In this document: positions 1-8,013 of the stretch, in pieces
Layout: each line of letters starts with the position of its first letter
How positions within the stretch are numbered: the first letter of the stretch is position 1
From: Halodurantibacterium flavum
GTDB taxonomy: Bacteria; Pseudomonadota; Alphaproteobacteria; Rhodobacterales; Rhodobacteraceae
Length of the DNA: 64,000 nt
Direction of reading: 5' to 3'
Assembly (NCBI RefSeq): GCF_042681825.1
Contig: NZ_JBHUGH010000013.1
Location: 80,813 to 144,812 of the forward strand
Translations under genes and position numbers: made by a program
Notes under the pieces: generated by a model
What the model was told of the DNA's origin: nothing
Databases searched by the model: none
Seen by the model: only the letters and a program-made list of their open reading frames with translations

Positions 1-124
1 CCCGCTGATCGGCCGGCAGGTTCGCGCGCAGATCGGCGCCGGCCGCGCCCGCCGTTTCGTAGGAGGGCAGAGGCAGGGTGGTGTCGGCCCAATCCTCTCT
101 CAGGACTTGCAGAACAGGGATCAT
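1..124 (-). CDS. dut: dUTP diphosphatase, N-terminal part (cut by window edge)
   Basis: Only the first 41 codons are present and the gene runs off the left edge. The translation begins MIPVLQVLREDWADT and reaches PSYETAGAAGADLRA, the conserved first motif of trimeric dUTPases, which hydrolyse dUTP to dUMP and pyrophosphate and so limit uracil in DNA. The ATG overlaps the stop of coaBC in an ATGA, implying translational coupling; coaBC-dut is a common bacterial gene pair. The catalytic motifs further downstream lie outside the window, so activity cannot be judged. Confidence 0.85.
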   Translation of the reverse strand, partial: MIPVLQVLREDWADTTLPLPSYETAGAAGADLRANLPADQR

Positions 125-1128
125 CTCAAGGCCTCCGCAATTCTCGTCGCCAGACGCTCGGCGACCTGGTCCTTGCCCATGCGGGGCCAGGTCTCGGCGC
201 CGGCCGCCGTGATCAGCGTCACCGCGTTTTCCCGCCCGCCCATGATGCCGGTGCCGGGCGAGACGTCGTTGGCGACGATCCAGTCGCAGCCCTTTCGCAG
301 CCGTTTCGCCGTTGCATGGGCCAGCACGTCGTCGGTCTCGGCCGCGAAGCCGATCACGAGACGCGGGCGCCCCACGGACCGCTGCGCCACCGCCGCAAGG
401 ATATCCGGATTTTCGGTAAAGCTCAGTTGCGGAAGGCGGCCGCTGCCGTCCTTCTTCATCTTGGAGGTTGCGGCCTGCGCCACGCGCCAATCCGCCACCG
501 CCGCCGCAAAGACCGCCGCATCGGCCGGAAGCGCGGCCTCGACCGCGTCGCGCATCTGGATCGCGGTCTCGACCCGGACCAGACGCACCCCGGTCGGCGG
601 CGGAACCGCTGCCGGGCCGGTCACGAATGTCACCTGTGCCCCCTGCGCCACAAGCGCCCGCGCGATGGCCGTGCCCTGCGCACCCGACGACCGGTTGGCG
701 ATGTAGCGCACCGGGTCAATGGGTTCATGGGTGGGACCGGAGGTCACAAGAACATGCCGCCCCGCCAAGGGCCCCTCGTCCGCCGCAAGCGCCGCGATGC
801 AAAGCTCGGCAAGATCGGCCAATTCCGGCAGGTCGGACCCCGGGGCACCGACGATCAGGCGGGGACCCCGTTCGGGAGCCAGGTCTGCAAGCGCGGGCCC
901 CACCGCAAATCCCAGCGTAAGGTCGGCGTCGACCCCTTGGGGACCCTCAACCACCGCGCGCGCGGCGCGTTCCGCCAGGGCGGCGGGCGTCACATAGACC
1001 AGCGCGCCGGGCAGCGGAAACGGGATGACCTCGGCCCCGGCTGCGCGCAGATGCCGGATCGCCTCGGGCGCGGCCGAGGCCCCGGGTGCATCGCCGATCA
1101 TCAGAAGAATGCGTTTTCCCGTCAGCAT
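121..1128 (-). CDS. coaBC: Phosphopantothenate-cysteine ligase (CoaB) with degenerate CoaC half
   Basis: The C-terminal half, from about residue 115, is a normal CoaB domain, which joins cysteine to 4'-phosphopantothenate in coenzyme A synthesis: GPTHEPIDPVRYIANRSSG, AAVADWRV, KMKKDGSG, GFAAETDD and ANDVS are all present. The N-terminal half should be the flavin-dependent decarboxylase CoaC. It keeps the first strand (GKRILLMIG) but is only about 110 residues long instead of about 180. I cannot find the catalytic His region, the PAMN-type motif or the Cys-containing substrate flap. The protein is 335 residues against about 400 for bifunctional CoaBC. I infer a working ligase without decarboxylase activity. 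It is preceded by an 86-bp gap from the chaN-like gene and overlaps dut. Confidence 0.88.
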   Translation of the reverse strand: MLTGKRILLMIGDAPGASAAPEAIRHLRAAGAEVIPFPLPGALVYVTPAALAERAARAVVEGPQGVDADLTLGFAVGPALADLAPERGPRLIVGAPGSDLPELADLAELCIAALAADEGPLAGRHVLVTSGPTHEPIDPVRYIANRSSGAQGTAIARALVAQGAQVTFVTGPAAVPPPTGVRLVRVETAIQMRDAVEAALPADAAVFAAAVADWRVAQAATSKMKKDGSGRLPQLSFTENPDILAAVAQRSVGRPRLVIGFAAETDDVLAHATAKRLRKGCDWIVANDVSPGTGIMGGRENAVTLITAAGAETWPRMGKDQVAERLATRIAEALR

Positions 1129-1214
1129 CGCAGCGCCTCGCAGTTCCCGCTCACAAAGTCATGGGACGGGTTCATGGCCACAGGTTTATGGCGGGGGGCG
1201 GGCGAACTCAACCG

Positions 1215-2012
1215 TCAGCGAAACGCGGCGCAAGGGTCGCCCCGGTCAGGCGCAGAGGTCACGATCCAGTAGTCGAAGGGCGGCACGCCGTCCGGCGGGG
1301 TTTCCAGCTGACCCAGCGCGATCACCGAAAGGTCGGGCGCCGCAAGCGCCAGCTTGGCAGGAATTCCCCGGTCGCGCCTCGCGTGGCCGGTGCCCGCGAT
1401 GACCGCCACCGGCCCGCCGGTTTCCCCATGCGCCCGGATTGCGACCTGCGCCAGGCGCGCGTCGCGCACCCGCTGTGCGGTGACCATGCCCGGCAGCAGA
1501 TCAGGCGGGAGCGCGTTGCAATGGGCCTCGGCGAACTCGGCCTCTCTGGTCGTCTGATCGGCGGCCGCCAGTGGCTGGTCGAGACCGTAGCGCGCCGCCT
1601 CGGGACCGAACACGGCCTCGGCGCCCCCCGTCATGGCGCGGCGCGCCTCGTCCCGCGGTATCGCCGCGCCATGCACCGCGCCGCCAACCTGAAAGAGCGG
1701 GCAATACATCGCGAAATCCGGCCAGCCCGAGGACTCCCAGTCCAACGCCTCGGCCAGCGCCTTGCAATCGGCGCGCAGATCCGGAGTGACGCGGGCGGCC
1801 TGATCCGGCGTCAGCATCTCGAAGACGACCGCCGCAGGCCGCATGGTATCAAGCACGGCCTTCTGGTTCATGTGATGCGCGGGGTTGTCATGCACCTCTC
1901 CGACCACCACCACATCGGCGCGCGGGAGGGCGGAAAGCCCCTCTGCCCCGATCTCGGCGCACTGGGCGACGCAGGGGGCGGCAGCAAGGGTGGCAAGGAC
2001 AATCAGCCTCAT
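1215..2012 (-). CDS. ChaN-like haem-binding lipoprotein family protein
   Basis: A 265-residue protein with an N-terminal signal (MRLIVLATLAAAPCVA) and the ChaN/Tiki-superfamily motif GEVHDNPAHH near residue 38. A second conserved block, IAGTGHARRDRGIP, lies near residue 205. ChaN of Campylobacter binds haem as an iron-regulated surface lipoprotein; relatives are also thought to be metal-dependent peptidases, so haem binding here is inferred from family. Cys14 or Cys18 could be an acylation site, but the lipobox is poor, so it may simply be secreted. The ATG overlaps the rpoH stop by 4 bp, placing it in the RpoHII operon. Confidence 0.75.
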   Translation of the reverse strand: MRLIVLATLAAAPCVAQCAEIGAEGLSALPRADVVVVGEVHDNPAHHMNQKAVLDTMRPAAVVFEMLTPDQAARVTPDLRADCKALAEALDWESSGWPDFAMYCPLFQVGGAVHGAAIPRDEARRAMTGGAEAVFGPEAARYGLDQPLAAADQTTREAEFAEAHCNALPPDLLPGMVTAQRVRDARLAQVAIRAHGETGGPVAVIAGTGHARRDRGIPAKLALAAPDLSVIALGQLETPPDGVPPFDYWIVTSAPDRGDPCAAFR

Positions 2013-2887
2013 ACGAGGAAGTTGTGGACCTCTCGCGACTGGGCTTCAAGGCTTTTGCGCATTTTCCCGAAGGCCGCCGCTTCCAGTTGCCGCACCCGCT
2101 CTTTCGAGAGCCCGAGTTCATCGCCCAGCGACTCGAGCGTCCGCGGTTCCTCGCGCAGCTTGCGTTCGCGCACGATGAACCTTTCCCGGTCATTGAGCGC
2201 CGACATCGCGGTCAGCAGCCATTCGCGCAGCCGCGCGGAGTCGTGGCTCTGCTGCACCATTTCCGCCGCCTGAAGCCCGTCATCCTCCAGCGCGTCGATC
2301 CATTCCCGGCCCTCTTCCTCGGACGACTGGGTCGCGTTGAGCGAATAGTCGGAGCCCGAAAGACGACCCTCCATCATCTCCACATCATGCAGGGGGACGC
2401 CGACCTCGGTCGCGATCATCTGGCGCAGCTGGTGCCCGTCGAGCGACTCGCCGCGTGCGAGCGCCTCACGCTCCAACCGCGCCTGAACCCGGCGCATGTT
2501 GAAAAAGAGCGATTTCTGGCTGGATGTGGACCCCGTCCGCACCATCGACCAGTTGCGCATGACGTAATCCTGAATGCTCGCCTTGATCCACCAGACGGCA
2601 TAGGTGGAAAAGCGCACGCCGCGATCCGGGTCGAACTTGTCGGCGGCCTTCATCAGGCCCAGCCCCGCCTCCTGGATGAGGTCGTTCATCGGCGCGCCGT
2701 AGCGGCGGAATTTCGACGCCATGGAAATCGCAAGCCGCATATAGGCGGTGATCAGCCTGTGCAGCGCCTGTTCGTCGCGCTGGTCGCGCCAGGCATAGGC
2801 AAGCCGCAGCTCCGTTTCGGCATCAAGCAGTTCCGCCTTCATCGCGCGGCGGGAAAATCCGTTGTCGTTGTAACCGTCCAGTGCCAT
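2009..2887 (-). CDS. rpoH2: RNA polymerase sigma-32 factor, RpoHII type
   Basis: An alternative sigma factor of the RpoH family, 292 residues from the ATG at 2887. Region 2 is intact (DLIQEAGLGLMKAADKFDP, FSTYAVWWIKASIQDYVMRN), the RpoH-type stretch SMVRTGSTSSQKSLFF follows, and region 4 contains LGLSKERVRQLEAAA. The N-terminus MALDGYNDNGFSRRAMKAE and the chaN-coaBC-dut neighbourhood match, from memory, RpoHII of Rhodobacter sphaeroides, which acts in singlet-oxygen and oxidative stress downstream of RpoE. A TTG six bases upstream is in frame, but the ATG has the better spaced purine-rich site (GGGGGTTGG). An ECF-like promoter lies upstream. Confidence 0.92.
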   Translation of the reverse strand: MALDGYNDNGFSRRAMKAELLDAETELRLAYAWRDQRDEQALHRLITAYMRLAISMASKFRRYGAPMNDLIQEAGLGLMKAADKFDPDRGVRFSTYAVWWIKASIQDYVMRNWSMVRTGSTSSQKSLFFNMRRVQARLEREALARGESLDGHQLRQMIATEVGVPLHDVEMMEGRLSGSDYSLNATQSSEEEGREWIDALEDDGLQAAEMVQQSHDSARLREWLLTAMSALNDRERFIVRERKLREEPRTLESLGDELGLSKERVRQLEAAAFGKMRKSLEAQSREVHNFLV

Positions 2888-2940
2888 ATCCAACCCCCAG
2901 GGTATGACGTTGACTGCCCTTAAAATGTAACTTCACCGGC

Positions 2941-2969
2941 TGATACGTCATGGCTCAACAACCGGATCA
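2941..2969 (-). promoter_or_regulatory. Candidate RpoE-type (ECF) promoter of rpoHII
   Basis: Read on the minus strand: TGATCC at 2969-2964, an 18-base spacer, then TATCA at 2945-2941, about 54 bases upstream of the rpoHII ATG. From memory, R. sphaeroides RpoE promoters are TGATCC-N18-TAAGA, so the -35 and spacing match and the -10 agrees in part. The site lies within the first codons of the divergent cobP gene if cobP starts at 2950, and just upstream if it starts at 2971. Confidence 0.5.
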
Positions 2970-3525
2970 TATGAAAGTTCCCCGCGTGTCGTGGCCTCAA
3001 CTCTGTGTGATCACGGGGGGCGCCCGCTGCGGTAAATCGTCCTTCGCGGAACGGCTTGTGGGGCATAGCGGGCGCGACCGGGTCTATCTCGCGACCGCGC
3101 AGGCCTTTGACGACGAGATGCGCGACCGGATCGCCGCCCATCTGGCGCAGCGCGGCGCGGGCTGGCGCACGATCGAGGCGCCCGACGACCCCGCGGCACA
3201 TCTCGCAACGGCGGGGACGAATGAAATCGTGCTGTTGGATTGCGCGACGCTCTGGCTGTCGAACAGGATGCTGCGGGACGCCGATCTTGCCGCCGAGACG
3301 GAATTTCTTATGGCCGCGCTGCGCAACTGCGCCGCGCCGGTGGTGGTCGTGACGAATGAGGTGGGCATGGGGATCGTGCCCGAAAATGCGCTCGCCCGCA
3401 GGTTCCGCGATGCACAGGGACGGCTGAACCAGCGGCTTGCAGGGGCCGCCGATCTGGCCGTTCTGGTGGTGGCCGGGCTGCCGCTGGTGCTGCGCGGCGC
3501 CCTGCCCGACGGCTTTCGGGGATGA
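2950..3525 (+). CDS. cobP: Adenosylcobinamide kinase / adenosylcobinamide-phosphate guanylyltransferase
   Basis: A 191-residue bifunctional enzyme of cobalamin nucleotide-loop assembly (CobP/CobU). The Walker A motif ITGGARCGKSSFAE is followed by the family block YLATAQAFDDEMRDRIAAH, whose final His is in the region that carries the guanylylated residue in CobU. VVTNEVGMGIVP and NQRLA near the C-terminus are also typical. The ATG at 2950 gives a 14-residue extension before the core; the Met at 2971 is an alternative, and neither has a convincing ribosome-binding site. Its stop overlaps the next start by 4 bp. B12 made or salvaged here would serve ethylmalonyl-CoA mutase, encoded at 33.7 kb. 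Confidence 0.92.
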   Translation: MAQQPDHMKVPRVSWPQLCVITGGARCGKSSFAERLVGHSGRDRVYLATAQAFDDEMRDRIAAHLAQRGAGWRTIEAPDDPAAHLATAGTNEIVLLDCATLWLSNRMLRDADLAAETEFLMAALRNCAAPVVVVTNEVGMGIVPENALARRFRDAQGRLNQRLAGAADLAVLVVAGLPLVLRGALPDGFRG

Positions 3526-4100
3526 GCCGCTGGTTCTGGGTTCGCCATGCGCCCACCCATGCGCGGCGGATGATCGGCTGGACGGATATCCCGGCGGACC
3601 TGGGCGATACCGAACGGATCGCGCGGCTGGACGCCATGCTGCCCCGGGGGGCGCTCGTCATCTCCTCCGACCTGCTGCGCGCAACGATGACAGCGGATGC
3701 GATCACGAATGGCAGAACCCGCCTGTCCCATGACGCGGGTCTGCGGGAAATCCATTTCGGCGCCTGGGAAGACCGCGCCCATGATGAGGTTCACGCCGAA
3801 ACGCCCGACCTGATCCGCGCCTTCTGGGACCAACCCGGCCCGACGGCGCCGCCCGGTGGCGAAAGCTGGGGCGTGTTTGCAGGGCGGGTCAACGCAGCCG
3901 TGGACCGGATCGCTGCGGCCCATCCGGACCGGGACATCATCGCCGTGGCCCATTTCGGCACGATCCTGACGCAGATCGAACGGGCGCTCGGCCTGCCCAC
4001 CATCGAGGCCTTTGCGCAGCGGATCGAGAACCTCTCGCTCACCGAGCTTCATCGGACAGACAGCGGCTGGACGACCGGCCGGATCAATCACCATCCCTGA
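3522..4100 (+). CDS. Histidine phosphatase family protein, possible alpha-ribazole phosphatase
   Basis: A 192-residue phosphoglycerate-mutase-like phosphatase. The N-terminal signature is VRHAPT, where most family members have RHGET or RHGQT, but the phospho-accepting His and the Arg are kept. SDLLRATMTADAI, LREIHFGAWEDR and the second catalytic His in VAHFGTILTQIE complete the fold. Coupling to cobP by an ATGA overlap suggests CobC activity (removing the phosphate from alpha-ribazole 5'-phosphate), but this superfamily has broad substrates, so only the phosphatase assignment is secure. The adjacent plus-strand GST gene begins 78 bp later. Confidence 0.75.
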   Translation: MSRWFWVRHAPTHARRMIGWTDIPADLGDTERIARLDAMLPRGALVISSDLLRATMTADAITNGRTRLSHDAGLREIHFGAWEDRAHDEVHAETPDLIRAFWDQPGPTAPPGGESWGVFAGRVNAAVDRIAAAHPDRDIIAVAHFGTILTQIERALGLPTIEAFAQRIENLSLTELHRTDSGWTTGRINHHP

Positions 4101-4178
4101 TCGCCGCTTCGCCAAAATTGCATTCGGCGGGACGCAGAAGCTGCGCTAGCCTCGGCGCCGCAGCATGGGGGACGTCGG

Positions 4179-5072
4179 ATGGATTACGAACTTGCAATCG
4201 GGGATCGCGCCTATTCAAGCTGGTCGCTGCGCGGCTGGCTCCTGTTCGATGCCTTCGGCATCCCCTGCCGGACGCGGCGCGCACAGCTCTATACCGATGA
4301 ATTCCCCGCCTTGCTGGCGGATTTCGCCCCGGCCCGGACGGTTCCAGCGCTGCGCCTGCCCGAAGGGCCGGTCATCGCCGACAGCCTCGCCATCGCCGAA
4401 GAGCTTTCGTCCCGCCATCCCGGCGCTGGGATATGGCCCACAGAGCCGGGTGCCCGCGCCATCGCCCGAACGCTCGCGGCCGAGATGCATTCGGGCTTTG
4501 GCGCCTTGCGCAACCACTGCCCGATGAACCTGCGCATCGCCTATACCGGCTGTCCGCTGCCCGACCCGGTTCTGGCCGACCTGCGCCGGCTGGAGACGAT
4601 ATGGGACTGGGCGCGCGCGCAGACCCGGTCCACCGGCCCATGGCTCTGCGGCGCCTACAGCGCGGCTGACGTCTTCTTTGCCCCTGTCGCCACGCGCATC
4701 GCCGGCTATGACCTGCCGGTCGGCCCTGCCGCCGCTGCCTATGTCGCGGCCCATCTGGCCCACCCGTCCTTCCGGCGCTGGCGAGCGATGGGTCTTGTCG
4801 ACGGCCCCGATCAGCCGAACTATGGCCGCGACTGGCCCACGCGTCCCTGGCCGGTGCCCGCGCCGCTACCGGCACGGGCCGTCGCCGATGGTCCGGCGGA
4901 AAACGCCGCCTGCCCCTATTCAGGCCGCCCGGTCACGCATTTCCTTGAAATGGAGGGGCGGCGCTTTGGCTTTTGCAACGCGTTCTGCCGCGACAAGACG
5001 GTCGCCGACCCAGCCGTCTGGCCGACCTTCATGGCCCTCTGGCTGGGTGACAGCGGGTCCGAGGCGCGTTAA
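4179..5072 (+). CDS. Glutathione S-transferase fused to a C-terminal YHS-like Cys domain
   Basis: A 297-residue protein. Residues 1-80 form a GST thioredoxin-like domain: YSSWSLRGWLL carries the Ser-containing active-site region, and ARTVPALRLPEGPVIADSLAI holds the cis-Pro and the glutathione-binding Glu/Asp-Ser. Residues 90-215 are the helical GST domain. A proline-rich linker of about 35 residues leads to a short module with CPYSGRPV and FGFCNAFCRDKTVADPAVW, which resembles YHS domains (metal-binding Cys and a CxxxC pair). The substrate is unknown. The ATG at 4179 is preceded by a GGGG-rich stretch. A GST that also binds a metal or acts in thiol transfer is inference. Confidence 0.82.
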   Translation: MDYELAIGDRAYSSWSLRGWLLFDAFGIPCRTRRAQLYTDEFPALLADFAPARTVPALRLPEGPVIADSLAIAEELSSRHPGAGIWPTEPGARAIARTLAAEMHSGFGALRNHCPMNLRIAYTGCPLPDPVLADLRRLETIWDWARAQTRSTGPWLCGAYSAADVFFAPVATRIAGYDLPVGPAAAAYVAAHLAHPSFRRWRAMGLVDGPDQPNYGRDWPTRPWPVPAPLPARAVADGPAENAACPYSGRPVTHFLEMEGRRFGFCNAFCRDKTVADPAVWPTFMALWLGDSGSEAR

Positions 5073-5122
5073 CCATCCGCAAACCAAAACCCCCTAGGGC
5101 TGGCAAAACGTCAGGGGGTGGC

Positions 5123-6625
5123 ATGATCACACGGGCCTTTACCGTCGCATTCGAAGGCGCAGAGGCGCGCACGGTCGAGGTGCAATGCGCCCTGTCGCCG
5201 GGGCTGCCCGCGTTTTCGATCGTGGGCCTTCCGGACAAGGCGGTGTCCGAGGCCCGGGAACGGGTTCGCGCCGCGCTGTCGGCACTGGCGATTGCCCTGC
5301 CCGCCCGCCGCATCACCATGAACCTGTCCCCCGCCGACCTGCCGAAAGAAGGGTCGCATTTCGACCTGCCGATCGCGCTCGCGCTCATGGCGGCGCTCGA
5401 TATCGTGCCGCGTGATGCGGTCGAAGGCATAACAGCGCTGGGGGAGCTTTCGCTCGACGGGCGGCTGGCGCCGGTGGCCGGGGCGCTTCCGGCGGCGGTG
5501 AACGCGGCCGCCGAGGGACGTATCCTGATCTGCCCCACCGCCTGCGGGGCCGAGGCCGCCTGGGTCGGCACCACCCGCGTTCTGGGGGCGGACACGCTGG
5601 CCGAGGTGCTGCGGCACCTCGGCGGGCAGACCGCCCTTGCCCCCGCCGTCGCGAAAGAGGCCATGCCCCACGCCACATCGCCCGACCTGCAGGAGGTCAA
5701 GGGCCAGGAACGCGCCAAACGCGCGCTTGAGATCGCGGCTGCCGGGCGCCATCACATGCTGATGATCGGCCCGCCCGGATCGGGCAAGTCGATGCTGGCC
5801 GCGCGCCTCCCGGGCCTTCTGCCCCCGCTCAGTGCTGCCGAGGCGCTTGAAACCTCGATGATCCATTCGCTCAAGGGTCTCCTGATCGACGGCGGGATTT
5901 CTCGCAGCCGGCCATTCCGGACACCGCACCACACGGCCTCGACCGTGTCGCTGGTGGGCGGCGGGCGTGCCGCGCGGCCCGGGGAGATCTCGCTGGCGCA
6001 TAACGGCGTGCTTTTTCTGGACGAACTGCCGGAATTTCCCCGCATGGTTCTGGAAACGCTCCGCCAACCGATCGAGACGGGGCAGGTCATGGTCTCGCGC
6101 GCCAATGCACATGTTCAGTATTCTTGCCGGTTTCTGCTGGTCGCGGCGGCCAACCCCTGCCGTTGTGGGCATATGGCAGATGCCGCGCGCGCCTGCGCCC
6201 GTGCGCCGGGATGCGGGGCGGATTATCTGGGCCGGATCTCGGGCCCGATTCTCGACCGGTTCGATCTGAGGATCGAGGTCCCGCCCGTTGCCTTCACCGA
6301 TCTCGACCTCCCCCCCACCGGCGAGACAAGCGCCACCATCGCCGCCCGTGTCGCCCGGGCGCGCGAGATTCAGGGCGCCCGTTTCGCGGACACCCCGGCG
6401 CGGGTCAACGCGGACGCCGAAGGCGCGCTTCTCGAACGGATCGCCGCCCCCGACGCCGCTGGTCGCGCCCTGCTCTTGCGGGCGGCAGAGCGGTTCTCGC
6501 TCTCGGCCCGCGCCTATCACCGCGTGCTCCGCGTCGCCCGGACCATCGCCGATCTGGAAGGCGCGGAGGCTGTCGGCCAACCCCATATTGCAGAGGCGCT
6601 GAGCTTTCGCCTGCCGGGTGCGTGA
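5123..6625 (+). CDS. comM: YifB/ComM family Mg-chelatase-like AAA+ ATPase
   Basis: A 500-residue protein with a YifB N-terminal domain (PAFSIVGLPDKAVSEARERVR), a Walker A motif (GPPGSGKSML) near residue 213, a Walker B motif (GVLFLDELPEF), and NPCRCG...GRISGPILDRFDLRIEVP, typical of ComM. In naturally transformable bacteria ComM is a hexameric helicase that helps branch migration during integration of incoming DNA; whether this host is transformable is unknown. The C-terminal lid domain (LSARAYHRVLRVARTIADL) is complete. It stands alone, 50 bp after the GST gene. Confidence 0.93.
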   Translation: MITRAFTVAFEGAEARTVEVQCALSPGLPAFSIVGLPDKAVSEARERVRAALSALAIALPARRITMNLSPADLPKEGSHFDLPIALALMAALDIVPRDAVEGITALGELSLDGRLAPVAGALPAAVNAAAEGRILICPTACGAEAAWVGTTRVLGADTLAEVLRHLGGQTALAPAVAKEAMPHATSPDLQEVKGQERAKRALEIAAAGRHHMLMIGPPGSGKSMLAARLPGLLPPLSAAEALETSMIHSLKGLLIDGGISRSRPFRTPHHTASTVSLVGGGRAARPGEISLAHNGVLFLDELPEFPRMVLETLRQPIETGQVMVSRANAHVQYSCRFLLVAAANPCRCGHMADAARACARAPGCGADYLGRISGPILDRFDLRIEVPPVAFTDLDLPPTGETSATIAARVARAREIQGARFADTPARVNADAEGALLERIAAPDAAGRALLLRAAERFSLSARAYHRVLRVARTIADLEGAEAVGQPHIAEALSFRLPGA

Positions 6626-7013
6626 GGGGGTATTGGGCGGATGCGCACGCAGGAGGGGCGGCCGGCAGCCATACCTTCCAGGCCGGCGCTTGGGTTTGTT
6701 TCCGCGTGCTGGGCTTGCGTTTACTTCCAGCGTGCTGAGAGGGGCCGCGTGGAGCAGCCGCAGTTATCGATCAGAGCCCGGTTTGACCGCTCTCGTGCGC
6801 GGGATCAGATACCGGTCGGAACCGGCTCCCGGCTTACGCAGAAACTCCGTGATCGAACATGGCGGCGGGCGCAGCTCCTTGCATGTGAGAGCTTTATCCT
6901 CGCTCCGCTAAGCCGCTTATGGCGCAACCCTCAACCACTCGGAGCACACTGAAGCCCGCATACCCAAACCTCGGGACCTCTCCGAGCCAGGCCCGCGAAG
7001 CGCCAGAGCGGCG
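6626..7013. other. 388-bp region without a recognised gene
   Basis: Between the convergent genes comM and gshB. All six frames give only short, compositionally random peptides. The stretch looks less codon-biased and somewhat less GC-rich than its neighbours. A short perfect inverted repeat, ACCGGT around 6811-6816 and 6820-6825, is present. I see no tRNA, transposase remnant or clear terminator. It could be a decayed acquired segment or an unrecognised small RNA. Confidence 0.4.
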
Positions 7014-7958
7014 TCACCCCGCCCGGCGGCGTTCGATCGCCTCCCATATCCGCGCGGCGACGTTTATGCCGTCGAACCGTTCGAGCTCCTGAATGCCGGT
7101 GGGTGAGGTCACGTTGATTTCCGTCAACCAGTCGCCGATCACGTCGATCCCCACGAATATCTGTCCCTTCTCGCGCAGCACCGGGCCGATGGCGGCACAT
7201 ATTTCCAGATCGCGCGGGGTCAGGGCGATCTTTTCGGGCCGGCCACCGACATGCATGTTGGAGCGTGTCTCCCCCTCGGCCGGGACCCGGTTGATCGCGC
7301 CGACGGGCTCTCCATCCACCAGAATGACGCGCTTGTCGCCCTTGGCCACGGCGGGCAGGAATTTCTGCACGATCAGTGGTTCCCGGCTGAAACCGGTGAA
7401 CAGTTCATGCAGCGCCGAAAGGTTCCGGTCATTCGGATCGAGCCGGAACACACCTGCGCCCCCGTTCCCGTAAAGCGGCTTGAGGATCACGTCGCCATGC
7501 GCCTCCTTGAAGCTGCGGATGGTCGCGAGATCCCGGGCGATCATTGTCGGCGGCGTCAGATCAGGAAAGCGCAGCACCAAGAGCTTTTCCGGCGAGTTCC
7601 TGACCCAGAACGGATCGTTGACGACCAGCGTCTGCGGGTGGATCATCTCCAGCAGATGCGTCGTGGTGATATAAGCCATGTCGAATGGCGGGTCCTGCCG
7701 CAGCCAGACGACATCCCAGTCAGCCAGATCGACTTCCTGTTCCTCACCCAGATGAAAGTGATCCCCGATCTGACGCTGAACCCGGAGCGGCCATCCGCGC
7801 GCGACCACGCGCCCCTCACGGAAGGCAAGCCGGTCGGGCGTGTAGTAGAAAAGTTCGTGACCCCGCGCCTGCGCCTCTTCGGCGATCCGGAACGTGCTGT
7901 CGGCGTTGATGTTCACGGACCCGATCGGGTCCATCTGAAAAGCGATCCTGAGACCCAT
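7014..7958 (-). CDS. gshB: Glutathione synthetase
   Basis: A 314-residue ATP-grasp ligase that adds glycine to gamma-glutamylcysteine. N-terminal MGLRIAFQMDPIGSVNI and YYTPDRL, then VWLRQDPPFDMAYITTT, VVNDPFWVRNSPEKL, ILKPLYGNGGAGVFRL (the ATP-grasp loop), QKFLPAVAKGDKRVILVDG and INVTSPTGIQEL are all diagnostic. The chosen ATG has GAGGAG six bases upstream; a longer reading frame continues upstream but its translation does not resemble the family. It is last in a minus-strand set rsmI-yraN-gshB with a 55-bp gap from yraN. Confidence 0.96.
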   Translation of the reverse strand: MGLRIAFQMDPIGSVNINADSTFRIAEEAQARGHELFYYTPDRLAFREGRVVARGWPLRVQRQIGDHFHLGEEQEVDLADWDVVWLRQDPPFDMAYITTTHLLEMIHPQTLVVNDPFWVRNSPEKLLVLRFPDLTPPTMIARDLATIRSFKEAHGDVILKPLYGNGGAGVFRLDPNDRNLSALHELFTGFSREPLIVQKFLPAVAKGDKRVILVDGEPVGAINRVPAEGETRSNMHVGGRPEKIALTPRDLEICAAIGPVLREKGQIFVGIDVIGDWLTEINVTSPTGIQELERFDGINVAARIWEAIERRRAG

Positions 7959-8013
7959 GCGATGCTCCTCTTGCTGCGCTCTTGATGGACCGGCGCAGGC
8001 AGAGTTGCAATGC

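Noticed and set aside
5079..5122. Inverted CCCCCT/AGGGGG pair before comM as a terminator
   Set aside because: The 17-base loop and the short stem make it weak, and the right arm overlaps the comM ribosome-binding site.
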